A stretch of DNA of 19,820 bases. Origin: Omnitrophica WOR_2 bacterium RIFCSPLOWO2_12_FULL_46_30 (GTDB taxonomy: Bacteria > Omnitrophota > Gorgyraeia > Gygaellales > UBA12090). Each line of letters begins with the position of its first letter. The stretch's first letter is position 1. Made by a program: the position numbers and the translations under genes. Of the stretch, positions 13,852 through 19,820 are shown piece after piece. Under the pieces are notes generated by a model. That model searched no databases, was not told where the DNA came from, and worked only from the letters and a program-made list of their open reading frames with translations. The DNA lies in assembly GCA_001805845.1 (NCBI GenBank), contig MHHA01000033.1, positions 1 to 19,820 on the forward strand, given 5' to 3'.

Positions 13852-16056
13852 ATGTTAACTAAAGGCACAAAAACCAAGACAACTCAAGGCAAGCCCGCTT
13901 CGGGGGACAAGTCAAGGTCTATAAAAAAGCCCAAGCCGCTGGCTCATTTCAAAGCTGCCGCTAAACTTAGAAAACCAAAAGTAGTTAAGGCCAAGAAGAT
14001 GGTATCTAAGCCGGCCGCGGAAATTAAGCCCAAGGCCCCAGTTTCTCCTGCGCCACAAACAGCGCAAGTTTTAGAGAGACCTAAAAGGCAAGAAATCCCG
14101 GCGCCGCCTGTAACAGTAACTCCTGCCAAAGAAGAATTAAGGCCTGAGCCTCTAAGCGAAGTTATTCTGGTACAGGAAAGTATAAAACACTTTGCCATAC
14201 CACTGCGAAAATCGCCGAAAGTCATGCGCCGCCTGCCTGCCGGCAGGCAGGAAGGAGATTTTCTTGTTAAAAAAGAAGAACCTAAGATTATTGAAACTGA
14301 GCCTACTCGCACCATTGAAATAGATTTTCCTGTTCCCTTGAAGGATTTAGCCTTAAAGCTGCAGGAAAAGCCGGTCGTCCTGATTAAGAAACTTCTTGAT
14401 CATAAGCTCATCGCTCACTTAAACTTTGCCGTTAGCGAAGAGTTGGCCGCAAATATAGCCTCTGAGTATGGCTACCAAATTAAAAGAAAGCCAAGCGAAG
14501 AAGAGCTTCTATTGAAGGAGCATGAGGTTATCGACCCGGCAAAATTAAAACCCAGGCCTCCGATAGTTACCTTTATGGGGCATGTTGACCACGGCAAGAC
14601 CTCGTTATTGGATGCGATCCGCAAGTCAAAGGTTGCTGAATCTGAATATGGAGGGATAACTCAGCATATCGGCGCCTATTCAGTGAGCCTTCCCAAAGGA
14701 AAAATAACCTTCTTGGATACTCCAGGCCATGAGGCCTTTAGCGCGATGCGGGCAAGGGGCGCTAAGGTAACCGATATCGTGGTCCTGGTAGTGGCTGCGG
14801 ATGACGGCATTATGCCCCAGACTGTTGAGGCAGTTGACCATGCTAAGGATGCCCGGGTGCCTCTGGTGGTGGCAATCAATAAGATTGACAAGCCGCAGGT
14901 TAACATTGACTTAGTCAAAAAACAGCTATCGGAATTAGGGCTTACCCCTGAGGATTGGGGAGGAAAAACCATTACCGTTGGCGTTTCTGCCAGGACAGGC
15001 GAGGGCATTGATGATTTATTAGCGATGATTCTTTTAGAGGCAGAGATGTTAGAGCTCAAAGCCGACCCAACAAAATTGGCAAGCGGAGTGGTCTTAGAAG
15101 CCAAGGTTAGCGAAGGCAGAGGCAGTGTTGTTACCTTATTGGTTGAGAATGGCACCCTCAGGCCTCAAGATGCAATTATCGCCGGGCCTTATTTTGCAAA
15201 GGTGAGGGCTATGTTTAATGAATTCGGTAAGCAGATTAGCGAGGCTCCTCCGTCTATATCGGTTGAGGTATTGGGTTTACCGGGTTTACCTGAGCCAGGC
15301 GAGAAGTTTTTTGTTTTCTCTGATGAGAAGAAGGCCAGGGAATTGACGGTTAAGAGAAAACAGGAACTGCGTGAAAGAGAATTAAAGCCGGTGAAGACAA
15401 TGTCTCTGGAGGATTTTTCTAACCAGATCAAAGAAGGAAAAGTCAAAGAATTAAAGCTGATTATCAAAGCGGATGTCGGCGGTTCCCTGGAGGCAATCAA
15501 TGAGTCCTTAAAGAAATTAGCTACCTCTGAGATAAAATTGAATATTATCCATGAAGGTGTTGGCAGTATCAATGTATCCGATGTAATTCTGGCTGAGGCC
15601 TCAGGCGCAATTATAATGGGATTCCATGTCGGGACTGATGAGCGTTCCAAAGCCGAAGTAGATAAGGCAGGCATTGGCATACGCACCTATAACGTTATTT
15701 ACGAATTGGTTAATGACTTAAAGACCGCAATGGAAGGGCTATTAGAGCCGAAATTGAAGAAGATATTTCTGGGCCGTCTTGCGGTGCGCCAGGTTTTTAA
15801 AATAAGCAAGGCCGGCACTGTTGCCGGTTGCTATGTGGAAAAAGGCAAAATCGCCCGTTCTTCCATGGTAAGTGTTATTCGTAACGGCGCTTCGGTTTTT
15901 GAAGGATCCTTACAGTCCTTAAAACGTTTTAAGGATGACGTGCGCGAGGTCAGCGAAGGCTTAGAATGCGGCCTGTCTCTGGCTGGATTTTCCGATTGTT
16001 TGGCAGGCGATGTGCTGGAGGCATATGAGATAGAGAAGATTGCCAGGAAATTATAA
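13852..16056 (+). CDS. infB: Translation initiation factor IF-2
   Basis: This 734-aa GTPase places initiator tRNA on the 30S subunit and promotes subunit joining. Residues 1-140 are a Lys/Pro/Ala-rich disordered region; within it LPAGRQ is encoded by a perfect 20-bp palindrome (14232-14251). Residues about 147-205 are an IF2_N-type domain (PVPLKDLALKLQEKPVVLIKKLL). The G domain begins at GHVDHGKTS (243-251), then DTPGHEAFSAMRARGA (switch II), NKIDKP, and SARTGEGID. The C-terminal half has the beta-barrel and IF-2 domain (VLEAKVSEGRGSVVTLLVENGTL, LIIKADVGGSLEAI, GFHVGTDERSKAE) and the fMet-tRNA-binding C2 domain. The start is ATG 13852 with AAGGA 8 nt upstream. The usual downstream rbfA and truB are missing; a GIY-YIG element follows after 1 nt. 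Confidence 0.96.
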   Translation: MLTKGTKTKTTQGKPASGDKSRSIKKPKPLAHFKAAAKLRKPKVVKAKKMVSKPAAEIKPKAPVSPAPQTAQVLERPKRQEIPAPPVTVTPAKEELRPEPLSEVILVQESIKHFAIPLRKSPKVMRRLPAGRQEGDFLVKKEEPKIIETEPTRTIEIDFPVPLKDLALKLQEKPVVLIKKLLDHKLIAHLNFAVSEELAANIASEYGYQIKRKPSEEELLLKEHEVIDPAKLKPRPPIVTFMGHVDHGKTSLLDAIRKSKVAESEYGGITQHIGAYSVSLPKGKITFLDTPGHEAFSAMRARGAKVTDIVVLVVAADDGIMPQTVEAVDHAKDARVPLVVAINKIDKPQVNIDLVKKQLSELGLTPEDWGGKTITVGVSARTGEGIDDLLAMILLEAEMLELKADPTKLASGVVLEAKVSEGRGSVVTLLVENGTLRPQDAIIAGPYFAKVRAMFNEFGKQISEAPPSISVEVLGLPGLPEPGEKFFVFSDEKKARELTVKRKQELRERELKPVKTMSLEDFSNQIKEGKVKELKLIIKADVGGSLEAINESLKKLATSEIKLNIIHEGVGSINVSDVILAEASGAIIMGFHVGTDERSKAEVDKAGIGIRTYNVIYELVNDLKTAMEGLLEPKLKKIFLGRLAVRQVFKISKAGTVAGCYVEKGKIARSSMVSVIRNGASVFEGSLQSLKRFKDDVREVSEGLECGLSLAGFSDCLAGDVLEAYEIEKIARKL
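14232..14251 (+). repeat. Perfect 20-bp palindrome inside infB encoding LPAGRQ
   Basis: CCTGCCTGCC followed by GGCAGGCAGG is self-complementary over all 20 bases. It reads in frame as R-L-P-A-G-R-Q-E within the disordered N-terminal region of IF-2. Relatives occur at 304-328 and 17401-17420 in non-coding DNA. I recall LPAGRQ-like peptides from proteins of uncultured lineages, but cannot verify that here. Confidence 0.8.
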
Positions 16057-16057
16057 T

Positions 16058-16333
16058 ATGAACCCCGTTAGACCTCTCTGGTATTATTGTTATGTGTTAA
16101 AGAGCGAAAAGAATGAGAAATTTTATACAGGAGTTACCGGTAGCCTGAAATTAAGAGTAGAACAACATAATGAAAAAGGTGTTAGATCAACCAAACATAT
16201 GGCGCCATTACAATTAATTTACTTTGAGGGATATTTGAATGAAGCTGACGCTTATCGCAGAGAAAAATATTTAAAATCAGGAATGGGTAAAAGAGATCTT
16301 AAAAACAGACTAAAGGGAGGTCTAACGGGGTGA
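16058..16333 (+). CDS. Small GIY-YIG superfamily nuclease-like protein
   Basis: This 91-aa, single-domain GIY-YIG protein begins at ATG 16058, two bases after the infB stop codon ends. The longer in-frame start at 16040 lies inside infB and is not needed. Residues 8-30 (WYYCYVLKSEKNEKFYTGVTGSL) match the family's first strands, with CYV and YTG in place of GIY and YIG. Arg (LRVEQHN) and the later REKYLKSG segment carry the expected basic and Glu catalytic positions. It belongs to the short UPF0213/UvrC-N-like group, whose cellular role is generally unknown; DNA cleavage is inferred from the fold. The gene is visibly richer in A/T than infB and trpS. Its first codons (NPVRPL) and last codons are formed by the two arms of a 15-bp inverted repeat. 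The stop overlaps the trpS GTG. Confidence 0.85.
   Translation: MNPVRPLWYYCYVLKSEKNEKFYTGVTGSLKLRVEQHNEKGVRSTKHMAPLQLIYFEGYLNEADAYRREKYLKSGMGKRDLKNRLKGGLTG
16062..16331 (+). mobile_element. Putative minimal mobile element: GIY-YIG gene between 15-bp inverted repeats
   Basis: ACCCCGTTAGACCTC (16062-16076) and GAGGTCTAACGGGGT (16317-16331) are perfect inverted complements 240 bp apart. They coincide with the two ends of the GIY-YIG ORF. The enclosed DNA is more A/T-rich than its neighbours and sits between infB and trpS. The right repeat also creates the trpS SD (GGGAGG, 16315-16320) and GTG start. Only the dinucleotide GA is duplicated outside the repeats, so no convincing target-site duplication is visible. 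Mobility is inference; the inverted repeat is directly seen. Confidence 0.5.
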
Positions 16334-17307
16334 AACGTATTTTGAGCGGGATGCGGCCGACGGGAAAGCTTCATCTGGGACATTTGTTCGGGGTGCTTGA
16401 GAATTGGAAGGAGCTCCAGGAAGGTTACGAGTGTTTCTTTATGGTTGCGGATTGGCATGGGCTTATGTCGGAGTATGAAAGGCCGCAAGGGCTGAAAGAA
16501 AATATTCTTGATAATGTCATAGACTGGATTGCCTGCGGGATTTCTCCGGAAAAAGCGCATATTTTTATTCAATCACAGATCAAGGAGCATTTAGAATTGC
16601 ATTTGGTATTTTCAATTATCACGCCCCTGGGCTGGCTTGAGCGCTGCCCTACCTATAAGGAACAGCTGCGCGAAATTACCAACCGTAATTTAAGCACCTA
16701 CGGTTTCTTGGGGTATCCGGTGCTTCAGGCGGCAGACATTCTCTTATACAAAGCGGATTGCGTTCCGGTAGGAGAAGACCAGCTTGCGCATCTGGAATTA
16801 ACCCGCGAGATCGCCCGAAGATTTAACGGCCTCTATAAAAAAAATATCTTTCCTGAACCGAGACAGCTTTTGACTGCGTCAGGGCGTATCCTTGGGATTG
16901 ACGCAAGAAAGATGAGTAAAAGCTATGATAATTGTATAGCCCTCTCAGATGAGCCGGAGGCAATCACTCGTAAAATCCAGAGTATGTTTACGGACCCTTT
17001 GAGGATAAAGCTAAGCGATCCCGGACATCCGGAAAAATGCAACGTGCACAGCTATTATGCCCTTTTTGCGCCGCAAAGAAAAAAAGAGATTGATCAGCTC
17101 TGCGCCGGGAGTAAAATCGGATGCACCGATTGTAAAAAGGAATTAGCCGGCATCGTGGTGAAATATTTATGGCCTCTGCGGGAAAAGAGAAGCGAACTGC
17201 TTAAAAATAAAAACAGGATATCTGATATACTGGAGGAAGGCGCTAAAAAAGCCCATACAGTAGCCCTCAAAACTATGCAAGAGGTGAAAGAAGTTATCGG
17301 AATATAA
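16330..17307 (+). CDS. trpS: Tryptophanyl-tRNA synthetase with a four-cysteine (possible Fe-S) motif
   Basis: This 325-aa class I synthetase charges tRNA-Trp. It begins MKRILSGMRPTGKLHLGH, with HLGH at residues 15-18 as the HIGH motif; KMSKS is at 194-198. VADWHGLMSEY, GYPVLQAADILLY and VPVGEDQLAHLELTREIARRFN are typical Trp/ATP-site segments. Near the C-terminus Cys237-x20-Cys258-x6-Cys265-x2-Cys268 (ending GCTDCKKEL) closely resembles the C-x22-C-x6-C-x2-C motif that holds a [4Fe-4S] cluster in Thermotoga maritima TrpRS. A cluster near the anticodon-binding region is therefore likely but unproven. The GTG start is in a GTGA overlap with the GIY-YIG gene, with GGGAGG 9 nt upstream. Confidence 0.95.
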   Translation: MKRILSGMRPTGKLHLGHLFGVLENWKELQEGYECFFMVADWHGLMSEYERPQGLKENILDNVIDWIACGISPEKAHIFIQSQIKEHLELHLVFSIITPLGWLERCPTYKEQLREITNRNLSTYGFLGYPVLQAADILLYKADCVPVGEDQLAHLELTREIARRFNGLYKKNIFPEPRQLLTASGRILGIDARKMSKSYDNCIALSDEPEAITRKIQSMFTDPLRIKLSDPGHPEKCNVHSYYALFAPQRKKEIDQLCAGSKIGCTDCKKELAGIVVKYLWPLREKRSELLKNKNRISDILEEGAKKAHTVALKTMQEVKEVIGI

Positions 17308-17314
17308 ATGAAAC

Positions 17315-17367
17315 CTCCGCCTCGTAAGATGAGGTAGAATTCTCCAATTTTACCTCACTCGGCGGAG
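17315..17367 (+). repeat. CTCCGCC/GGCGGAG nested hairpin after trpS
   Basis: CTCCGCC (17315-17321) pairs with GGCGGAG (17361-17367). Inside, TGAGGTA (17330-17336) pairs with TACCTCA (17351-17357), and AATT-CTCC-AATT closes the tip (17338-17349). It lies 8 nt after the trpS stop and is directly followed by the scpA element. No T-tract follows. Confidence 0.6.
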
Positions 17368-17452
17368 TCAATTCGCCCCTGCTGCTTCGTTTTGCTACGC
17401 CTGTCTGCCGACAGGCAGGCAAAAGCGAAGCAAAACGACAGGGGCTCATTGA
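17368..17452 (+). repeat. Composite palindromic element at the scpA start
   Basis: TCAAT (17368-17372) pairs perfectly with ATTGA (17448-17452), and GCCCCTG (17375-17381) pairs with CAGGGGC (17439-17445). TC/TC (17373-17374 and 17446-17447) lies between. Inside are the CTTCGTTTTG arms shared with 2899-2959 and 13744-13794, and at the tip CCTGTC-TGCC-GACAGG (17400-17415) of the LPAGRQ-palindrome type. The element ends at the base before the scpA ATG, and its AGGGG (17440-17444) lies 8 nt upstream as the apparent SD. Confidence 0.7.
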
Positions 17453-18181
17453 ATGAGCTACAAGATAAAACTTGATATCTTTGAAGGCCCGCTGGATCTG
17501 CTTTTATATTTAGTTAAAAAGGACCATTTAAATATCTACGATATCCCCATTGCCGCGGTTAGCCAGCAGTATCTGCAATACATTGAATTGATGCGCTTTC
17601 TGGATTTGAATATTGCCGGCGAATTTTTAGTCATGGCGTCCACTTTAATCCATATTAAATCCAGGATGCTGCTTCCTCCCGAGCCTATGCCGGAAGGCGC
17701 CCCGCAAGAAGAGGAGGACCCGCGCGCAGAATTAGTCAGAAAACTGCTTGAATACGAGAAGTATAAAGAGGCGGCGGCGCTGCTGCGCCAGAAGGAAGTT
17801 GACAGGCAAAATGTTTTTACCCGGGCGCCTACCGAGATGCAGGAAAATGGCGAGGTCTATTTTGAGGCAAGCCTTTTTGACCTTATTTCTGCTTTCTCAA
17901 AAGCCCTGAAGGATATACCGAAAGAGTTATTCTATGAGGTAATCAAGGATGAGTTTACCGTTGAGGAAAAGATTCACGATTTATTGCATCTCTTCCTGAA
18001 TAAGCCCGTTGTCTGCCTCTCTGAGTTATTTGCTATGGCAAAAAATAAGCTTGAGCTGGTAGTGACATTTCTGGCGGTGCTTGAGCTTATCCGCCTCAAG
18101 GAGATAATCATAGCCCAGAAAGAAACTTTCGGAGAAGTCCAGGTGATGCGCAATCAGGAAAGGATTACCGCCAGTGCTTAA
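17453..18181 (+). CDS. scpA: Segregation and condensation protein A (kleisin)
   Basis: This 242-aa kleisin of the SMC-ScpAB condensin helps organise and segregate chromosomes. The N-terminal signature is clear: YKIKLDIFEGPLDLLLYLVKKDHLNIYDIPIAAVSQQYLQYI, then LDLNIAGEFLVMASTLIHIKSRMLLP, which contacts the SMC neck. A Glu-rich linker (about 80-90), LLEYEKYKEAAALL, and a C-terminal winged-helix segment (VVTFLAVLELIRLKEIIIAQKETFGEV) that contacts the SMC head follow. The start ATG 17453 is directly abutted by the palindromic element. scpB, the usual next gene, is replaced by ruvB, whose start overlaps scpA by 8 nt. Confidence 0.95.
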   Translation: MSYKIKLDIFEGPLDLLLYLVKKDHLNIYDIPIAAVSQQYLQYIELMRFLDLNIAGEFLVMASTLIHIKSRMLLPPEPMPEGAPQEEEDPRAELVRKLLEYEKYKEAAALLRQKEVDRQNVFTRAPTEMQENGEVYFEASLFDLISAFSKALKDIPKELFYEVIKDEFTVEEKIHDLLHLFLNKPVVCLSELFAMAKNKLELVVTFLAVLELIRLKEIIIAQKETFGEVQVMRNQERITASA

Positions 18182-19247
18182 AGAGTATAACACGGTATTA
18201 ACCGGCAATCAAAAAGGCGCTCTCTTAACCCCGCGGTTAATAAAAACACAGGAAAGCGACGATGACCTGGTATTAAATCTTTCGCTTAGGCCGGCAAAGT
18301 TATCGGAGTTTATCGGCCAGAAGGAATTGGTAGAAAATTTAAAGATTGCGCTTACCGCCGCCAGGCAAAGAAAAGAGCCGCTGGAGCACATTCTCTTTGC
18401 CGGGCCGCCCGGGCTTGGCAAGACCTCGCTCGCTCACATTATCGCCCATGAGATGTCCGGGAAGATTACCGCAACCTCAGGCCCGGCAATTGAGCGCGCG
18501 GGGGATTTGATCGGAATATTAACTAATCTGGAGAAGGGAGATATCTTTTTCATTGATGAGATACACCGCCTTTCCAAGGTAGTTGAGGAATTCCTCTATC
18601 CGGCAATGGAAAACTTCCAGATTGATTTTGTGATTGATAAGGGCCCGTATGCCAAGACAATAAAATTCAACCTGAAACCCTTTACCCTCATTGGCGCAAC
18701 CACCCGCCAGGGGCTGTTGAGTTCGCCGCTGCGCGGAAGGTTCGGGATGTTTTACCATCTGGATTTTTATACCGCTTTAGACCTGGCTAAGATTATCGCT
18801 AATTCGGCAAAGGTTTTAAGTGTGGAAGTTGATGCGGAAGGCGCCTCCTGCATTGCCCAGCGCGCGCGGGGAACTCCCCGCATTGCCAATCGCCTCCTGC
18901 GCAGAGTCCGCGACTATGCCCAGGTTAATAAAATCAAGGTTATTGATTGTCCGACCGCCTCCAGGGCCCTGGATAATTTAGGCATTGATACTATGGGCCT
19001 AGACGATGTTGACCGGAAATTTCTCAAGGCGGTTATCGAAAAATATGACGGCGGCCCGGTGGGTATTGAATCCTTAGCGGCAACCTTAAATGAGGAAGTA
19101 GACACCCTGGCAGACGCTATTGAGCCGTATCTCTTAAAGGCGGGATTTCTTAAACGCACCTCCAGGGGAAGGCAGGTTACCGAGCTCGCCTGCGGACATT
19201 TAGGGCTTAATCCAAAGAAAGAAAAGCAGAAAGAGCTCTTTAGTTGA
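18174..19247 (+). CDS. ruvB: Holliday junction branch-migration ATPase RuvB
   Basis: This 357-aa AAA+ motor drives branch migration with RuvA at recombination intermediates. Motifs: SLRPAKLSEFIGQ, Walker A GPPGLGKTS (about residues 77-85), ATSGPAIERAGDL, Walker B DIFFIDEIHRL with Asp128, IGATTRQGLLSSPLRGRFG (sensor 1 and arginine-finger region), and the C-terminal winged helix (GPVGIESLAATLNEEVDTLADAIEPYLLKAGFLKRTSRGR). The start is GTG 18174, overlapping scpA by 8 nt, with AGGAAAGG about 10 nt upstream. This gives an N-terminal tail about 15-20 residues longer than usual (LLTPRLIKTQESDDD follows it). ruvA and ruvC are not in the window. Confidence 0.95.
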   Translation: MLKEYNTVLTGNQKGALLTPRLIKTQESDDDLVLNLSLRPAKLSEFIGQKELVENLKIALTAARQRKEPLEHILFAGPPGLGKTSLAHIIAHEMSGKITATSGPAIERAGDLIGILTNLEKGDIFFIDEIHRLSKVVEEFLYPAMENFQIDFVIDKGPYAKTIKFNLKPFTLIGATTRQGLLSSPLRGRFGMFYHLDFYTALDLAKIIANSAKVLSVEVDAEGASCIAQRARGTPRIANRLLRRVRDYAQVNKIKVIDCPTASRALDNLGIDTMGLDDVDRKFLKAVIEKYDGGPVGIESLAATLNEEVDTLADAIEPYLLKAGFLKRTSRGRQVTELACGHLGLNPKKEKQKELFS

Positions 19248-19248
19248 A

Positions 19249-19779
19249 GTGAAGGTCTTATTACATACCTGCTGCGGGCCGTGCGTTATTTATCCGCTTG
19301 AGGTTTTACGCCAGGATGGTTTTGAGGTTGAGGCATATTTTTACAACCCCAATATCTATCCTGAAGAGGAGTTCCTCAGGCGAAAATCCGCCTTTCTTAC
19401 TTTAGCCAATTCCCAGAAGCTTGCGGCGCATATTCCCGCATATAATGAATCCGAGTACGATAATGCTATCGCTAGCCGCCAAAGGCGAGAGCGCTGCTGC
19501 GATTGCTGGAGGCTGCGGCTTTTAAAAACCGCTGAATTCGCCAGAGTTAATAATTTCCCTGTCTTTACCACCGCACTTTTAATCAGCCCCTATCAAGATA
19601 TTAAAGCCATAAAAAATATTGGTGAGAGGATAGCGCAAGAGGCGGGGGTGGATTTTCTCTTCAGGGATTTCAGGTGCGGTTTCAGGCAGGCGCATAAGAA
19701 GGCAAGGGCCCTGGGGATGTATACTCAAAAGTATTGCGGCTGTAAGGACTCATTGCAGGAAAGCTTGAGTAAAAAATGA
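19249..19779 (+). CDS. queH: Epoxyqueuosine reductase QueH (DUF208 family)
   Basis: This 176-aa protein belongs to the family that reduces epoxyqueuosine to queuosine in the tRNA wobble position, an alternative to the unrelated QueG. Diagnostic features: LLHTCCGPC (Cys8, Cys9, Cys12) at the N-terminus, FYNPNIYPEEEF, ERCCDCWRLRL (Cys83, Cys84, Cys86), FTTALLISPYQDI, a DFRCGF segment, and YTQKYCGCKDSL at the C-terminus (Cys163, Cys165). The cysteines are expected to hold an iron-sulfur cluster. The start is GTG 19249, one base after the ruvB stop, with no strong SD. The stop overlaps the next ORF (ATGA). No other queuosine gene is seen. Confidence 0.9.
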   Translation: MKVLLHTCCGPCVIYPLEVLRQDGFEVEAYFYNPNIYPEEEFLRRKSAFLTLANSQKLAAHIPAYNESEYDNAIASRQRRERCCDCWRLRLLKTAEFARVNNFPVFTTALLISPYQDIKAIKNIGERIAQEAGVDFLFRDFRCGFRQAHKKARALGMYTQKYCGCKDSLQESLSKK

Positions 19780-19820
19780 CGCCTGGTTTTGTTGCCTTAG
19801 GGAAAATGCTGATTTTTTTC
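19776..19820 (+). CDS. 5' end of a small membrane protein, possibly DUF2905 (truncated by window edge)
   Basis: ATG 19776 overlaps the queH TGA by 4 nt (ATGA) and the frame is open for 15 codons to the window edge: MTPGFVALGKMLIFF. The glycine followed by a hydrophobic run resembles the start of DUF2905-type small membrane proteins (ALGKxLIxxG), but 15 residues cannot confirm a family. That a coupled gene starts here is likely; its identity is a guess. Confidence 0.45.
   Translation, partial: MTPGFVALGKMLIFF

Noticed and set aside
16040..16057. A longer GIY-YIG start inside infB
   Set aside because: The upstream start lies within the last codons of infB, and ATG 16058 begins at the domain boundary.
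2891..17452. Hairpin elements as integron attC sites
   Set aside because: I see no conserved GTTRRRY core sites or integrase, and the neighbours are housekeeping genes in conserved order.
1..19820. tRNA, rRNA and riboswitch genes
   Set aside because: I scanned the few non-coding stretches (254-458, 1509-1608, 2806-2966, 10700-10797, 13744-13851, 17308-17452) and saw no cloverleaf or known riboswitch core.

Overview
The window is a gene-dense, single-strand bacterial chromosome segment, with every supported gene on the + strand. It is dominated by housekeeping genes. The central run uppS-cdsA-dxr-rseP-ispG-(pilus-type ATPase)-proS-rimP-nusA-infB is the classic envelope/isoprenoid-to-translation cluster. 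It is preceded by a DUF4912 gene and a GH57/DUF1957 glucan-branching enzyme gene, and followed by trpS-scpA-ruvB-queH. Gene content, mixed base composition and the abundance of palindromes inside and between genes suggest an uncultured PVC-like or candidate-phylum lineage. Candidatus Omnitrophota is my best guess, but this is an inference from overall style and no marker gene was placed on a tree.

Layout. Positions 1-253 hold the 3' end of a PilJ-type sensor-domain gene. Positions 254-458 are non-coding, with three palindromes and a sigma70-like promoter. Positions 459-1508 encode an OmpA-family lipoprotein and a small membrane-anchored coiled-coil protein, closed by an intrinsic terminator (1551-1585). 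Positions 1609-4550 hold a glycogen/alpha-glucan pair (DUF4912, GH57). Positions 4558-9464 make undecaprenyl diphosphate, CDP-diacylglycerol, a site-2 protease and two enzymes of the MEP isoprenoid pathway. Positions 9449-10699 encode an orphan CpaF/TadA-like ATPase. Positions 10798-16056 hold proS, rimP, nusA and infB (tRNA charging, 30S maturation, transcription elongation, initiation). Positions 16058-16333 hold a GIY-YIG mini-gene bounded by inverted repeats. Positions 16330-19779 hold trpS, scpA, ruvB and queH, and the window ends in the first 15 codons of another gene. Many junctions overlap (ATGA, GTGA), indicating translational coupling.

The most unusual content is repetitive and palindromic. 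First, there is a family of composite hairpin elements directly upstream of the GH57, proS, infB and scpA start codons. They share constant feet (AATTYGC ... GCTCATTKAA), variable palindromic cores, compensatory base changes and a recurrent symmetric TC/TC internal loop. Second, a 15-bp perfect inverted repeat exactly brackets the GIY-YIG gene, which looks like a roughly 270-bp minimal mobile element between infB and trpS. Third, palindromes lie in frame within the disordered N-termini of IF2 (a 20-bp perfect palindrome encoding LPAGRQ) and of the DUF4912 protein (a 72-bp palindromic block twice and a 42-bp unit twice). Fourth, a 26-bp duplication of the proS tail and rimP start signal recurs in front of nusA. 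Two synthetases are also variants: ProRS lacks the INS editing domain and has a CxxC/CxxC knuckle instead, and TrpRS carries a four-cysteine motif close to the iron-sulfur motif of some bacterial TrpRS.
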